Positions 6,273-14,353 of a DNA stretch of 64,000 nt are shown piece after piece (the stretch's first letter is position 1; each line of letters begins with the position of its first letter). The notes under the pieces were generated by a model. The model ran no database searches. It saw only the letters and a list, made by a program, of their open reading frames with translations, and had not been told where the DNA came from. Origin of the DNA: Micromonospora thermarum. Lineage in GTDB: Bacteria > Actinomycetota > Actinomycetes > Mycobacteriales > Micromonosporaceae. The DNA is taken from the NCBI RefSeq assembly GCF_012034245.1, contig NZ_JAATEO010000005.1, positions 1 to 64,000 on the forward strand, written 5' to 3'. Position numbers and translations under genes: made by a program.

Positions 6273-7331
6273 ATGTCCTCTCTTCTCCGATCATCCCGCA
6301 TCCTGTGGCTGCTCGCCGTCGCGGCGACCGCCACCCTCCTCCTGACCACCGCGCTGGCCAACCCCGTCTCGGCCCACGGTTCCGTGGTGGACCCGGCGTC
6401 GCGCAACTACGGCTGCTGGCAACGCTGGGGCAGCGACTTCCAGAATCCCCGGATGGCCACCGAGGACCCGATGTGCTGGCAGGCCTGGCAGGCCAACCCG
6501 AACGCCATGTGGAACTGGAACGGCCTGTTCCGGGAAGGCGTCGCCGGCAACCACCAGGGCGCCATCCCGGACGGCCAGCTGTGCAGCGGCGGCCGGACCG
6601 AGGGCGGCCGGTACAACGCACTCGACGCGGTCGGCGCGTGGAAGACGTCGCCGGTCTCCAGCAACTTCCGCGTCCGCCTGTACGACCAGGCGAGCCACGG
6701 CGCCGACTACATCCGGGTGTACGTGACGAGGCAGGGCTTCAACGCGCTCACCCAACCGCTGGGCTGGGGCAACCTGGAGCTGGTCGGCCAGATCGGCAAC
6801 ACCCCGGCCGCGCAGTGGACGCCGGAGAGCGGCGGCGGCGTGTCGATCCAGGTCCCGGCGAACGCGCCGGGGCGGACCGGCCGGCACATCGTCTACACGA
6901 TCTGGCAGGCGAGCCACCTCGACCAGTCGTACTACCTGTGCAGCGACGTCGACTTCGGCGGCGGCCCGACCAGCCCGCCCCCGACGACGCCCCCGCCGAC
7001 CACGCCGCCGCCGACCACGCCGCCGCCGGCTGGCGCGTGCACCGCGACGTACCGGGTGACCAGCCAGTGGTCCGGGGGCTTCCAGGGCGACGTGACGGTG
7101 ACCGCCGGCGGCTCGGCCGTCCGGGGCTGGAGCGTGAGCTGGACCTTCGCCAACGGCCAGCAGGTCAGCCAGGCCTGGAACGCCACGGTGACCAGGACCG
7201 GTAACACGGTCGTCGCCCGCAACGTCGACCACAACGGAAACCTCGGTGCCGGTGCGAGCACCACGTTCGGCTTCATCGGCTCGTGGAGCGGCAGCAACCC
7301 GGTACCCGTCGTGGCCTGCACGGCCACCTGA
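6273..7331 (+). CDS. Secreted AA10 lytic polysaccharide monooxygenase with CBM2
   Basis: 352 residues. The signal peptide ends at VSA|H, exposing His35 as the first copper-brace ligand. The second brace His is His142 in QASHGADYIRVYVT. The catalytic domain is longer than in the first LPMO, with the CWQRWG and MWNWNGLFREG blocks found in cellulose-active actinobacterial AA10 enzymes. A (PPPTT)n linker follows, then a C-terminal CBM2 domain (CTATYRVTSQWSGGFQGDVTV ... WSVSWTF) with paired Cys at its ends, typical of cellulose binding. It is probably a cellulose-oxidising enzyme. No ribosome site is obvious before the ATG at 6273, but this start gives a clean signal peptide. Confidence 0.95.
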   Translation: MSSLLRSSRILWLLAVAATATLLLTTALANPVSAHGSVVDPASRNYGCWQRWGSDFQNPRMATEDPMCWQAWQANPNAMWNWNGLFREGVAGNHQGAIPDGQLCSGGRTEGGRYNALDAVGAWKTSPVSSNFRVRLYDQASHGADYIRVYVTRQGFNALTQPLGWGNLELVGQIGNTPAAQWTPESGGGVSIQVPANAPGRTGRHIVYTIWQASHLDQSYYLCSDVDFGGGPTSPPPTTPPPTTPPPTTPPPAGACTATYRVTSQWSGGFQGDVTVTAGGSAVRGWSVSWTFANGQQVSQAWNATVTRTGNTVVARNVDHNGNLGAGASTTFGFIGSWSGSNPVPVVACTAT

Positions 7332-7386
7332 GTCCCGGCCGGGGCCGCGCCCATCTCCCTCCGGGCGTGGCCCCGACCGGCCGCCG

Positions 7387-8088
7387 TTACGGCAGGCAGG
7401 TCACGATGTCGGCGATGGCGCGGCGGCGACCGGTGTAGAAGGGGATCTCCTCGCGGACGTGCAGGCGGGCGCGGGAGCCGCGCAGGTCGCGCATCAAATC
7501 CACGATGCGGTGCAGCTCGTCGGCCTCGAAGGCGAGCATCCACTCGTAGTCGCCGAGCGCGAACGACGCCACCGTGTTGGCCCGCACGTCCGGGTAGCCG
7601 CGTGCCATCCTGCCGTGCTCGGCCAGCAGTTCGCGCCGCTCGGCGTCCGGCAGCAGGTACCACTCGTACGAGCGGACGAACGGGTACACGCACACGTACC
7701 CGCGGGCCTCCTCGTCGGCCAGGAACGCCGGGATGTGGCTCTTGTTGAACTCGGCCGGCCGGTGCAGCGCCATCTGCGACCACACCGGGGTCATCGCGCG
7801 GCCCAGCGTGGTCCGGCGGAACCGCTGGTACGCGTCCTGGAGCGCGTCGCTCGACGACGAGTGCCACCAGATCATCAGGTCGGCGTCGGCGCGCAGGCCG
7901 GAGACGTCGTACGTGCCCCGGATCGTCACGTCCTTGCCGGCCAGTTCCTCGAAGAGCGCCTCGACCTCGCCGGTGACGTTCTCGCGCAGCGACGGCAGAG
8001 GGCTGGTGGCCCGGTACACCGACCACATGGTGTAGCGGATCGTGGCGTTCAGCTCCTTCAGCCGGGCCGCGTTCGTCTGCTCGGTCAT
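7387..8088 (-). CDS. hemQ: HemQ, coproheme decarboxylase (chlorite dismutase family)
   Basis: 233 residues, the standard length for HemQ/ChdC, which performs the last step of the coproporphyrin-dependent heme pathway, converting coproheme to heme b. The conserved [10 protein letters not shown] opening, [28 protein letters not shown] and [18 protein letters not shown] blocks are all present. The ATG at 8088 overlaps the hemY stop (ATGA), so translation is coupled. Its presence with hemY and hemE shows the actinobacterial, coproporphyrin branch of heme synthesis. It corresponds to Rv2676c. Confidence 0.96.
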   Translation of the reverse strand: MTEQTNAARLKELNATIRYTMWSVYRATSPLPSLRENVTGEVEALFEELAGKDVTIRGTYDVSGLRADADLMIWWHSSSSDALQDAYQRFRRTTLGRAMTPVWSQMALHRPAEFNKSHIPAFLADEEARGYVCVYPFVRSYEWYLLPDAERRELLAEHGRMARGYPDVRANTVASFALGDYEWMLAFEADELHRIVDLMRDLRGSRARLHVREEIPFYTGRRRAIADIVTCLP

Positions 8089-9494
8089 GTCCCGGAACCT
8101 CCCAGTGCTGTGATGATCTCGTCGGCCGCCGTCGCGCCGGAGCGGACGCAGACCGGGATGCCGACACCGTCGTACGCGGCGCCGGCCAGGGCCAGGGTCG
8201 GGTGGCCCGCGCGCAGCGCGGCCCGCGCGGACGCCACCCGGTCGAGGTGGCCCGGCGCGTACTGCGGCAGCGACCCGCCCCACCGCTGCACGTGCGCGGC
8301 GACCGGCGCGGGCAGCGGGGTGCCGAGCACCGCCGACAGTTCCCGGTGCACGGTGGCCGCCAGATCCTCGTCGGGGCGCTGGAGCTGCGCCTCGTCCCCG
8401 TACCGGCCGACCGACGCGCGAACCAGGGCGAGCCCGTCCGGCCGGCGCAGGTGCCCCCACTTCGTGGTGAAGAACGTCGAGGCCTTGATCAGCAACCCCT
8501 CGGTCGCCGGCACCAGGAAACCGGACAGCGCCGGCAGCGCCGGTTCCGGCAGCGCGAGGGTGACCAGCGCGACGCTGGCGTAGTCCAGCCCGCCGACCGC
8601 CGCCGCAACCTCCGGTGCGACACCGGCGAGCAGCCGTGCGGCCGGGCGGGCCGGCACGGCCAGCACCACCGCGTCGACGTCCACGTGTTCAACATCGCGG
8701 GTCGGGCCGACGGTCAGCCGCCAGCCGGCGCCGGTCGGGATCAACTCACGGACCGCCGCGTCCCGGCGGATCGTCGCCCCGCTGGCCGTCGCGGCGGCCT
8801 CGACCAGGGTGCCCAGTCCGCCGGCCAGGGTTCCGAAGACCGGCGCGCCCGGCGCGCGGGGGGCGGCGGCCTGCGCGGCGCGTACCGCGCCGACCAGGGT
8901 GTGCTCCACCCGGGCCGCCCGGGCGAGCGCGGGCATGGTGGTGTTCAGCGACAGGTTGTCGGCCCGGCCCGCGTAGACGCCGCCGAGCATCGGGTCGACC
9001 AGCCGGTCGACCACCTCGTCGCCGAGCCGGGCGCGGACCAGCGCCCCCACCGCGACGTCGTCGTCCGGCCCGAGGAGCGGGCGGCCGGCGTCCCGGTCGG
9101 CGTCCGTTGCCGGCCGCGCGACCGTCGCCACCGCCGCCAGGTCCCCGGGTACGCCGACCAGCGTGCCGCCCGGGATCGGGCGCAGCCCGCCGTCGACGGC
9201 GAGCGCGGCCTGCCCGACGGTCGGGTGGACGACGCGGTCGGCCAGCCCGAGCCGGCGGACCAGGGCCACGGCGGCGGACTCCCCGCCGGCCGGGTCCCGC
9301 ATGAGGAACGACTCCGCCCCGAACTCCACCGCCTGGCCGGCCAGCTCGCCGGTGCGCAGCTTCCCGCCGAGCGCGCCGCTCTGCTCGTACACCGTGATCT
9401 CGGTGCCGGCGGGGGCGCGGTCGCGCAACCGGACGGCGGCGGCCAGGCCGGCTATCCCGCCGCCGACCACCGCGACCCGCCACGGCGCCGCCAT
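8085..9494 (-). CDS. hemY: Coproporphyrinogen III oxidase (HemY/CgoX)
   Basis: 469-residue FAD enzyme. The dinucleotide-binding motif [15 protein letters not shown] lies near residues 8-22, followed by the [12 protein letters not shown] segment typical of the protoporphyrinogen oxidase family, and a C-terminal [23 protein letters not shown] block with the second FAD contact. In actinobacteria this enzyme oxidises coproporphyrinogen III to coproporphyrin III rather than protoporphyrinogen. The ATG at 9494 lies five bases after the hemE stop, so hemE-hemY-hemQ form one operon. It corresponds to Rv2677c. Confidence 0.96.
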   Translation of the reverse strand: MAAPWRVAVVGGGIAGLAAAVRLRDRAPAGTEITVYEQSGALGGKLRTGELAGQAVEFGAESFLMRDPAGGESAAVALVRRLGLADRVVHPTVGQAALAVDGGLRPIPGGTLVGVPGDLAAVATVARPATDADRDAGRPLLGPDDDVAVGALVRARLGDEVVDRLVDPMLGGVYAGRADNLSLNTTMPALARAARVEHTLVGAVRAAQAAAPRAPGAPVFGTLAGGLGTLVEAAATASGATIRRDAAVRELIPTGAGWRLTVGPTRDVEHVDVDAVVLAVPARPAARLLAGVAPEVAAAVGGLDYASVALVTLALPEPALPALSGFLVPATEGLLIKASTFFTTKWGHLRRPDGLALVRASVGRYGDEAQLQRPDEDLAATVHRELSAVLGTPLPAPVAAHVQRWGGSLPQYAPGHLDRVASARAALRAGHPTLALAGAAYDGVGIPVCVRSGATAADEIITALGGSGT

Positions 9495-9499
9495 GCCGG

Positions 9500-10597
9500 T
9501 CAGTCCTGGTCGGCCGGGCGGGCGGACAGCTCGTGGACCAGGGCGACCACCCGGGTCAGCACGTCGGGGTCGGTCTCCGGCAGCACCCCGTGGCCGAGGT
9601 TGAACACGTGACCGGGGGCGGCCCGGCCCTGCTCCAGCACGCGCCGGACCTCCGCCTCCACGACCGGCCAGGGGGCGAGCAGCACGCACGGGTCGAGGTT
9701 GCCCTGCACGGCCCGCTCGGGGCCGATCCGGCGGGTCGCCTCGTCCAGGGGCGTACGCCAGTCGACGCCGACCACGTCGGCGCCGGCCTCGCCCATGGCG
9801 GTCAGCAGCTCGCCGGTGCCCACCCCGAAGTGGATGCGGGGCACGCCCGCGTCGGCCAGGCCGGCGAGGACCGCCTGCGAGTGCGGCAGCACGAAGCGCC
9901 GGTAGTCGGCCTCGGACAGCGCTCCCGCCCAGGAGTCGAAGAGCTGCACCGCGGAGACGCCGGCCTCGACCTGGACCCGCAGGAACGCCAGCGTGATCTC
10001 GGCGAGCCGGCCGGCCAGGGCGTGCCACAGGTCCGGGTCGCCGTACATGAGGGCCTTGGTCTTCGCGTGGGTACGCGAGGGCCCGCCCTCGACCAGGTAG
10101 CTGGCGAGGGTGAACGGCGCGCCGGCGAAGCCGATCAGCGGCGTGCCGCCCAGCTCCTTCACCAGCATCCGCACCGCCTCGTCCACGTAGGAGACGTCGT
10201 CGCGGGTGATCGGGCGGATCCGCGCCACGTCGTCGGCGGAGCTGACCGGCTCGGCCACCACCGGCCCGGTTCCGGCGACGATGTCCAGGTCCACGCCGGC
10301 GGCGGCGACCGGCACCACGATGTCGCTGAACAGGATCGCCGCGTCGACGCCGTGCCGGCGGACCGGCTGGAGGGTGATCTCGGTGACCAGGTCGGGACGC
10401 CGGCAGGACTCCAGCATCGCCACGTTGGCCCGGATCTCGCGGTACTCCGGCAGCGACCGGCCCGCCTGCCGCATGAACCAGACCGGGGTGTGCGGGCCGG
10501 GTAGGCGCCGGCACGCCCGGACGAAGGCGGAGTCGGCCGGCCCGCCGGAGCGGGGGTCCTCGTCTCGGGCGGCGGTGCCCGCGGTGTCGGTGCTCAT
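9500..10597 (-). CDS. hemE: Uroporphyrinogen decarboxylase HemE
   Basis: 365 residues. It removes the four acetate carboxyls of uroporphyrinogen III to give coproporphyrinogen III in the cytoplasm. The conserved [16 protein letters not shown] motif with the catalytic Arg residues, FSDIVVP with the catalytic Asp, [16 protein letters not shown], and [13 protein letters not shown] near the C-terminus are intact. The ATG at 10597 gives the usual short variable N-terminus ([15 protein letters not shown]). It is the first gene of the heme operon. A Micromonospora-type repeat lies about 80 bases upstream. No strong -10 was found, only a CACGAT near the start. Confidence 0.96.
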   Translation of the reverse strand: MSTDTAGTAARDEDPRSGGPADSAFVRACRRLPGPHTPVWFMRQAGRSLPEYREIRANVAMLESCRRPDLVTEITLQPVRRHGVDAAILFSDIVVPVAAAGVDLDIVAGTGPVVAEPVSSADDVARIRPITRDDVSYVDEAVRMLVKELGGTPLIGFAGAPFTLASYLVEGGPSRTHAKTKALMYGDPDLWHALAGRLAEITLAFLRVQVEAGVSAVQLFDSWAGALSEADYRRFVLPHSQAVLAGLADAGVPRIHFGVGTGELLTAMGEAGADVVGVDWRTPLDEATRRIGPERAVQGNLDPCVLLAPWPVVEAEVRRVLEQGRAAPGHVFNLGHGVLPETDPDVLTRVVALVHELSARPADQD

Positions 10598-10674
10598 CGC
10601 GGCAATCGTGCCACGGCGCCCGCTGCGCCCCGCCGCCACCGCCACCAATTGTGAGCCGCGTCCGCCCGGTGCGA

Positions 10675-10723
10675 GGAAGGGCCCTTGTCAACGGTTGCGG
10701 TAGCGGAAGGGGCCGCTGTCAAC
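10675..10723. repeat. Two-unit GGAAGGG(G)CC...GTCAAC repeat
   Basis: Two similar units, 10675-10692 and 10705-10723, each beginning GGAAGGG and ending TGTCAAC, are separated by 12 bases. I recall related GGAAGGGGCCCTT...AAC sequences scattered between genes in Micromonospora genomes; whether this is the same family needs a genome search. It sits between the divergent hemE and DUF3000 genes. Confidence 0.45.
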
Positions 10724-10817
10724 ACCAGGCCCCGCGGTGGGCGGCGGCCCGGCGTCGACACTGCCGGGGCGCGGCTCGGCCCCGGCGCGCCGCCGGATGG
10801 GCGGGCCGGTGGCGGCA

Positions 10818-10823
10818 TACGCT
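10818..10823 (+). promoter_or_regulatory. -10 hexamer of DUF3000 gene (leaderless)
   Basis: TACGCT, seven bases before the ATG at 10831; no ribosome site between. Confidence 0.5.
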
Positions 10824-10830
10824 TTCGAGC

Positions 10831-11403
10831 ATGGCCCCCCCGATCGCGCTTCCCGAGACCTTCGCCCGCGCGGTCGCCGGGCTCCGGTCCGCGGCGCCCC
10901 GGGCGGAGATCCTGCTCGAGGAGGTGGGGGCACCGCAGCGGCTCGCGCCGTACGCGTTCGCGCTCTCCGCCACCGTGCTGCGTGACGGTGACGAGGTGGC
11001 CACCGGCCGGCTGATCCTGCTCCACGACCCGGCGGGGCACGAGGCGTGGCAGGGCACGCTGCGCCTGGTCACGTACGTGACCGCGGAGATGGAGGTCGAC
11101 CTGGCCGCCGACCCGCTGCTGCCCGGCGTCGGCTGGACGTGGCTGACCGACGCCCTCGACGTGCAGGGCGCCCGGCACCGCGCGATCGGCGGGACGGTGA
11201 CCCAGACCCTGTCGACCCGGTTCGGCGATCTGGCCGGGCCGCCCGCGGCGGGCGACATCGAGATCCGCGCCTCCTGGACCCCCCTCGACAACAACCTGGC
11301 CCCCCACCTGTACGCCTGGTGCACCCTCCTCGCCTCGACGGCCGGCCTCCCCCCACCCGGCGTCACCGCCCTCCCCACCCCCCACCACACCCCCCCGTCC
11401 TGA
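10831..11403 (+). CDS. DUF3000 family protein
   Basis: 190 residues, soluble, no signal peptide or membrane helix. It matches the actinobacterial DUF3000 family by its FARAVAGLRSA start, PRAEILLEEVGAPQRLAPYAFALSATV, GWTWLTDALD and WTPLDNNLAPHLYAWCTLLASTAGLPP blocks. No activity is known. It corresponds in position to Rv2680, next to ribonuclease D, and this pairing is conserved across actinobacteria. The last dozen residues (TPHHTPPS) run into the C-rich flank of an inverted repeat, so the C-terminus may have been altered by that repeat. Confidence 0.9.
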   Translation: MAPPIALPETFARAVAGLRSAAPRAEILLEEVGAPQRLAPYAFALSATVLRDGDEVATGRLILLHDPAGHEAWQGTLRLVTYVTAEMEVDLAADPLLPGVGWTWLTDALDVQGARHRAIGGTVTQTLSTRFGDLAGPPAAGDIEIRASWTPLDNNLAPHLYAWCTLLASTAGLPPPGVTALPTPHHTPPS

Positions 11404-11429
11404 CCCCCGTCCCGCCCCCCGCCCCCCGC

Positions 11430-11510
11430 CCCCGCGATCTTGCACTTTCTGCCCCGACCAATCGCCGCAGAAGGGGCGAAGCGGGGGCCGAAAGTGCATG
11501 ATCGGCGGGG
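11430..11510. repeat. Inverted repeat, GATCTTGCACTTT family (copy 1)
   Basis: Left arm CGCGATCTTGCACTTTCTG and right arm CGAAAGTGCATGATCGGCG pair with few mismatches over about 25 bases, flanked by C- and G-rich extensions, with a loop of about 25 bases. It directly follows the DUF3000 stop and precedes the rnd promoter, so it may end transcription. Related copies are at 31327-31410 and 60271-60349. Confidence 0.75.
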
Positions 11511-11571
11511 TGCGGGCGGGACGGGGACACGCTGCGGGGGCGGGTGCGCGCGGTAGGCGGCCGCTGGGCAA

Positions 11572-11577
11572 TAGGGT
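11572..11577 (+). promoter_or_regulatory. -10 hexamer of rnd (leaderless)
   Basis: TAGGGT, six bases before the GTG at 11584. Confidence 0.45.
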
Positions 11578-11583
11578 TGTCAG

Positions 11584-12966
11584 GTGACCGACGAACCACC
11601 CCTGCGCCGTCGGGCCGCCGAAAGTCGTACGGGAGACACGCCGCACCACCCGCCGTCGGCCCTGCCGGAGCCGGACGGCGCGGGGGCCCACCCGACCGTC
11701 GGCGGGCCCGTGCCGCCGACCGACGCCGCCGCCTGCCCCGAGGACGTCCCTGCCGGCGGGCCGGTGCCGCTGACCGCCCCGCGCGAGGGCACGCCCCAGC
11801 CGGTGACCACGCCGGAGGAACTCGACGAGGTTCTGGCCCGCTTCGCCGTGGGGACCGGCCCGGTGGCCCTGGACGCCGAACGCGCCTCCGGGTACCGCTA
11901 CAGCCAGCGGGCCTACCTCGTGCAGCTCCGCCGCGCGGGCGCCGGCACGGCGCTGATCGACCCGCTGCCACTGTCCGACCTGACCGCGCTGGACGAGGTC
12001 ATCGGCGAGGCCGAGTGGGTGCTGCACGCGGCCAGCCAGGATCTGCCCTGCCTGGCGGAGCTGGGGCTGCGTCCCCGGCGGCTCTTCGACACCGAACTCG
12101 CCGCCCGGCTGGCCGGCTTCGAGCGGGTCGGCCTCGCCGCGCTCACCGAGCAGCTGCTCGGCTTCAGCCTGGAGAAGCACCACTCGGCGGCGGACTGGTC
12201 GAGCCGGCCGCTGCCGGAGTCCTGGCTGACGTACGCCGCGCTGGACGTGGAGCTGCTGGTCGAGCTGCGGGACGCGCTCGACGCCGAGCTGTCCCGGCAG
12301 GGCAAGTCCGAGTGGGCGGCCGAGGAGTTCGCCGCGGCGATCCGCAACGGCACCCGCCCGCCCCGGGTCCGCGCGGAGCCGTGGCGCCGCACCTCCGGCA
12401 TCCACCGGGTACGCGGCGCCCGGGCGCAGGCCCGGGTCCGGTCCCTGTGGTACGCGCGGGACCAGATCGCCGCCCGCCGCGACGCCGCCCCGGGGCGGGT
12501 GCTGCCGGACTCGGCGATCGTCGCCGCCGCGGAGCTGGACCCGAAGGACGAGAAGACCCTGCTCACGCTCCCCGGGTTCGGCGGCCGGTCGGTGCGCCGG
12601 CTGGCCCGCACGTGGCTGGCCGCGCTCGACGACGCCCGGAAGCTGCCCGACGACGCGCTGCCGGTCGCGCCGGCGGTCGAGGGCCCGCCGCCACCGCACC
12701 GGTGGGCCGAGCGGGACCCGGTGGCCGCCGCCCGGCTGGCCCGCTGCCGGGAGGTGGTCGTCCAGGTCGCCGCCGCGCACACGCTCCCGCCGGAGAACCT
12801 GATCGCTCCCGACTCGGTGCGCCGTCTGGCCTGGGTCCCACCCGAGGACGTGACCGACGGGACGGTGGCGGAGACCCTCCGCGGCCTCGGCGCCCGCGAG
12901 TGGCAGATCCACCTCCTCCTCCCGGCGCTGACGGAAGCCCTGACCGACCCACCGCCCGCCCCCTGA
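11584..12966 (+). CDS. rnd: Ribonuclease D-like 3'-5' exonuclease with HRDC domain
   Basis: 460 residues. A disordered Pro/Ala-rich N-terminus of about 75 residues is followed by a DEDD-family exonuclease domain: ALDAERASG supplies the DxE of motif I, VLHAASQDLPCL motif II with its Asp, and YAALDVELL motif III with Tyr and Asp. An HRDC nucleic-acid-binding domain (LWYARDQIAARRDAAPGRVLPDSAI) lies near residues 300-370, followed by a C-terminal helical region. It probably trims structured RNA 3' ends. The GTG start is supported by the adjacent -10 hexamer. It corresponds to Rv2681. Confidence 0.92.
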   Translation: MTDEPPLRRRAAESRTGDTPHHPPSALPEPDGAGAHPTVGGPVPPTDAAACPEDVPAGGPVPLTAPREGTPQPVTTPEELDEVLARFAVGTGPVALDAERASGYRYSQRAYLVQLRRAGAGTALIDPLPLSDLTALDEVIGEAEWVLHAASQDLPCLAELGLRPRRLFDTELAARLAGFERVGLAALTEQLLGFSLEKHHSAADWSSRPLPESWLTYAALDVELLVELRDALDAELSRQGKSEWAAEEFAAAIRNGTRPPRVRAEPWRRTSGIHRVRGARAQARVRSLWYARDQIAARRDAAPGRVLPDSAIVAAAELDPKDEKTLLTLPGFGGRSVRRLARTWLAALDDARKLPDDALPVAPAVEGPPPPHRWAERDPVAAARLARCREVVVQVAAAHTLPPENLIAPDSVRRLAWVPPEDVTDGTVAETLRGLGAREWQIHLLLPALTEALTDPPPAP

Positions 12967-12969
12967 CCC

Positions 12970-13032
12970 GGTTGATCAAGAGGTTTGCGTCCGCGACACG
13001 CCGGCGCGCTGACGCAAACCTCTTGGTCAACC
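12970..13032. repeat. Inverted repeat, GATCAAGAGGTTTGCG family (copy 1)
   Basis: Arms 12970-12991 and 13011-13032 are 22 bases each with one mismatch, around a 19-base loop. The arms contain GATCAAGAGGTTTGCG. It starts four bases after the rnd stop, so it can act as the rnd terminator although no T-run follows. A sister element with the same arm pattern and the same loop length is at 63794-63852. Confidence 0.8.
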
Positions 13033-13118
13033 TCGTCGGGGACTCCGGTCGGGTGGGGTCGGCCGAGGTGTGGGGTGGGCCACACGGGGGGGTGGTGTCC
13101 CCGTTGGTTACTGGCGAG

Positions 13119-13124
13119 TAGCAT
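13119..13124 (+). promoter_or_regulatory. Probable -10 of the fadA-fadB operon
   Basis: TAGCAT lies 35 bases before the GTG start of the thiolase gene, leaving room for the AGGAGG ribosome site. No convincing -35 was seen. Confidence 0.4.
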
Positions 13125-13159
13125 CCGAGGGAAACGCCAGTCTGGCTAGGAGGCTCCAA

Positions 13160-14353
13160 GTGCCCCGTGAAGTTCGGGATGTCGTCTTCGTCGACGGCGT
13201 CCGTACCCCGTTCGGCAAGGCGGGTGGCATGTACGCCAACACCCGCGCCGACGACCTGGTGATCCGCTGCATCCGCGAGCTGCTGCGCCGCAACCCGCAG
13301 CTGCCGCCGGAGCGGGTCGAGGAGGTCGCCATCGCCGCCACCACGCAGATCGGCGACCAGGGCCTGACCATCGGCCGGACCGCCGCCCTGCTGGCCGGCC
13401 TCCCCAAGACCGTCCCCGGCTTCGCCATCGACCGCATGTGCGCCGGCGCGATGACCGCGGTCACCACGGTCGCCAGCGGCATCGCCATGGGCGCGTACGA
13501 CATCGCCATCGCCGGCGGTGTCGAGCACATGGGCCGCCACCCGATGGGTGAGGGCGTCGACCCGAACCCGCGGATCATCGCCGAGAAGCTGGTCGACCCG
13601 TCCGCGCTCGTCATGGGCGCCACGGCGGAGAACCTGCACGACCGGGTCCCGCACATCACCAAGGAGCGCACCGACGCGTTCGCGCTCGCCTCGCAGCAGA
13701 AGACCGCCAAGGCGTACGCCAACGGTAAGCTCCAGGACGACCTGGTGCCCGTGGCGATCCGCGACGAGGAGAACGGCTGGGGTCTGGCCACGGTGGACGA
13801 GGCTCCCCGGGACACCTCGATGGAGAAGCTCGCCACCCTCAAGACCCCGTTCCGCCCGCACGGCAGGGTCACCGCGGGCAACGCGGCCGGCCTGAACGAC
13901 GGCGCCACCGCGAGCCTGCTCGCCGCCGAGGAGACCGCGCGCGAGCTGGGCCTGCCGGTCGCCATGCGGCTGGTGTCGTACGGCTTCGTCGGCGTCGAGC
14001 CCGAGGTCATGGGCGTCGGCCCGATCCCGTCGACCGAGAAGGCGCTGCGCATCGCCGGCCTGACCATCGACGACATCGGCCTGTTCGAGCTGAACGAGGC
14101 GTTCGCCGTCCAGGTGCTCGCCTTCCTCGACCACTTCGGGATCGCCGACGACGACCCGCGGGTCAACCCGTGGGGCGGCGCGATCGCCATCGGTCACCCG
14201 CTCGCCTCCTCCGGCGTGCGGCTGATGACCCAGCTCGCCCGGCAGTTCGCCGAGCACCCCGAGGTCCGCTACGGCCTCACCGCCATGTGCATCGGCATCG
14301 GCATGGGCGGCACCGTGATCTGGGAGAACCCGCACTGGGAGGGCAACAAGTGA
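13160..14353 (+). CDS. fadA: Acetyl-CoA acyltransferase (thiolase, FadA)
   Basis: 397 residues, normal for a degradative thiolase, which splits 3-ketoacyl-CoA with CoA in the last step of beta-oxidation. The nucleophilic Cys lies in RMCAGAMTAV (near residue 94), the substrate-loop GGVEHMGRHPMG follows, and the C-terminal HPLASSG His and CIGIGMGG Cys motifs are complete. The GTG at 13160 has AGGAGG six bases upstream, better than any upstream start. Its stop overlaps the fadB start (GTGA), so the two subunits are translationally coupled, as expected for a trifunctional complex. Confidence 0.95.
   Translation: MPREVRDVVFVDGVRTPFGKAGGMYANTRADDLVIRCIRELLRRNPQLPPERVEEVAIAATTQIGDQGLTIGRTAALLAGLPKTVPGFAIDRMCAGAMTAVTTVASGIAMGAYDIAIAGGVEHMGRHPMGEGVDPNPRIIAEKLVDPSALVMGATAENLHDRVPHITKERTDAFALASQQKTAKAYANGKLQDDLVPVAIRDEENGWGLATVDEAPRDTSMEKLATLKTPFRPHGRVTAGNAAGLNDGATASLLAAEETARELGLPVAMRLVSYGFVGVEPEVMGVGPIPSTEKALRIAGLTIDDIGLFELNEAFAVQVLAFLDHFGIADDDPRVNPWGGAIAIGHPLASSGVRLMTQLARQFAEHPEVRYGLTAMCIGIGMGGTVIWENPHWEGNK

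Noticed and set aside
4729..6621. 630-residue minus-strand open frame opposite ccdA and the GNAT gene
   Set aside because: Repetitive Arg/Gly/Gln/Ala composition without motifs; both genes on the plus strand have full family signatures.
10831..11403. Possible hidden CRISPR or direct-repeat array near the hairpins
   Set aside because: Elements are single inverted repeats far apart, with no regular spacing or spacers; no cas genes.
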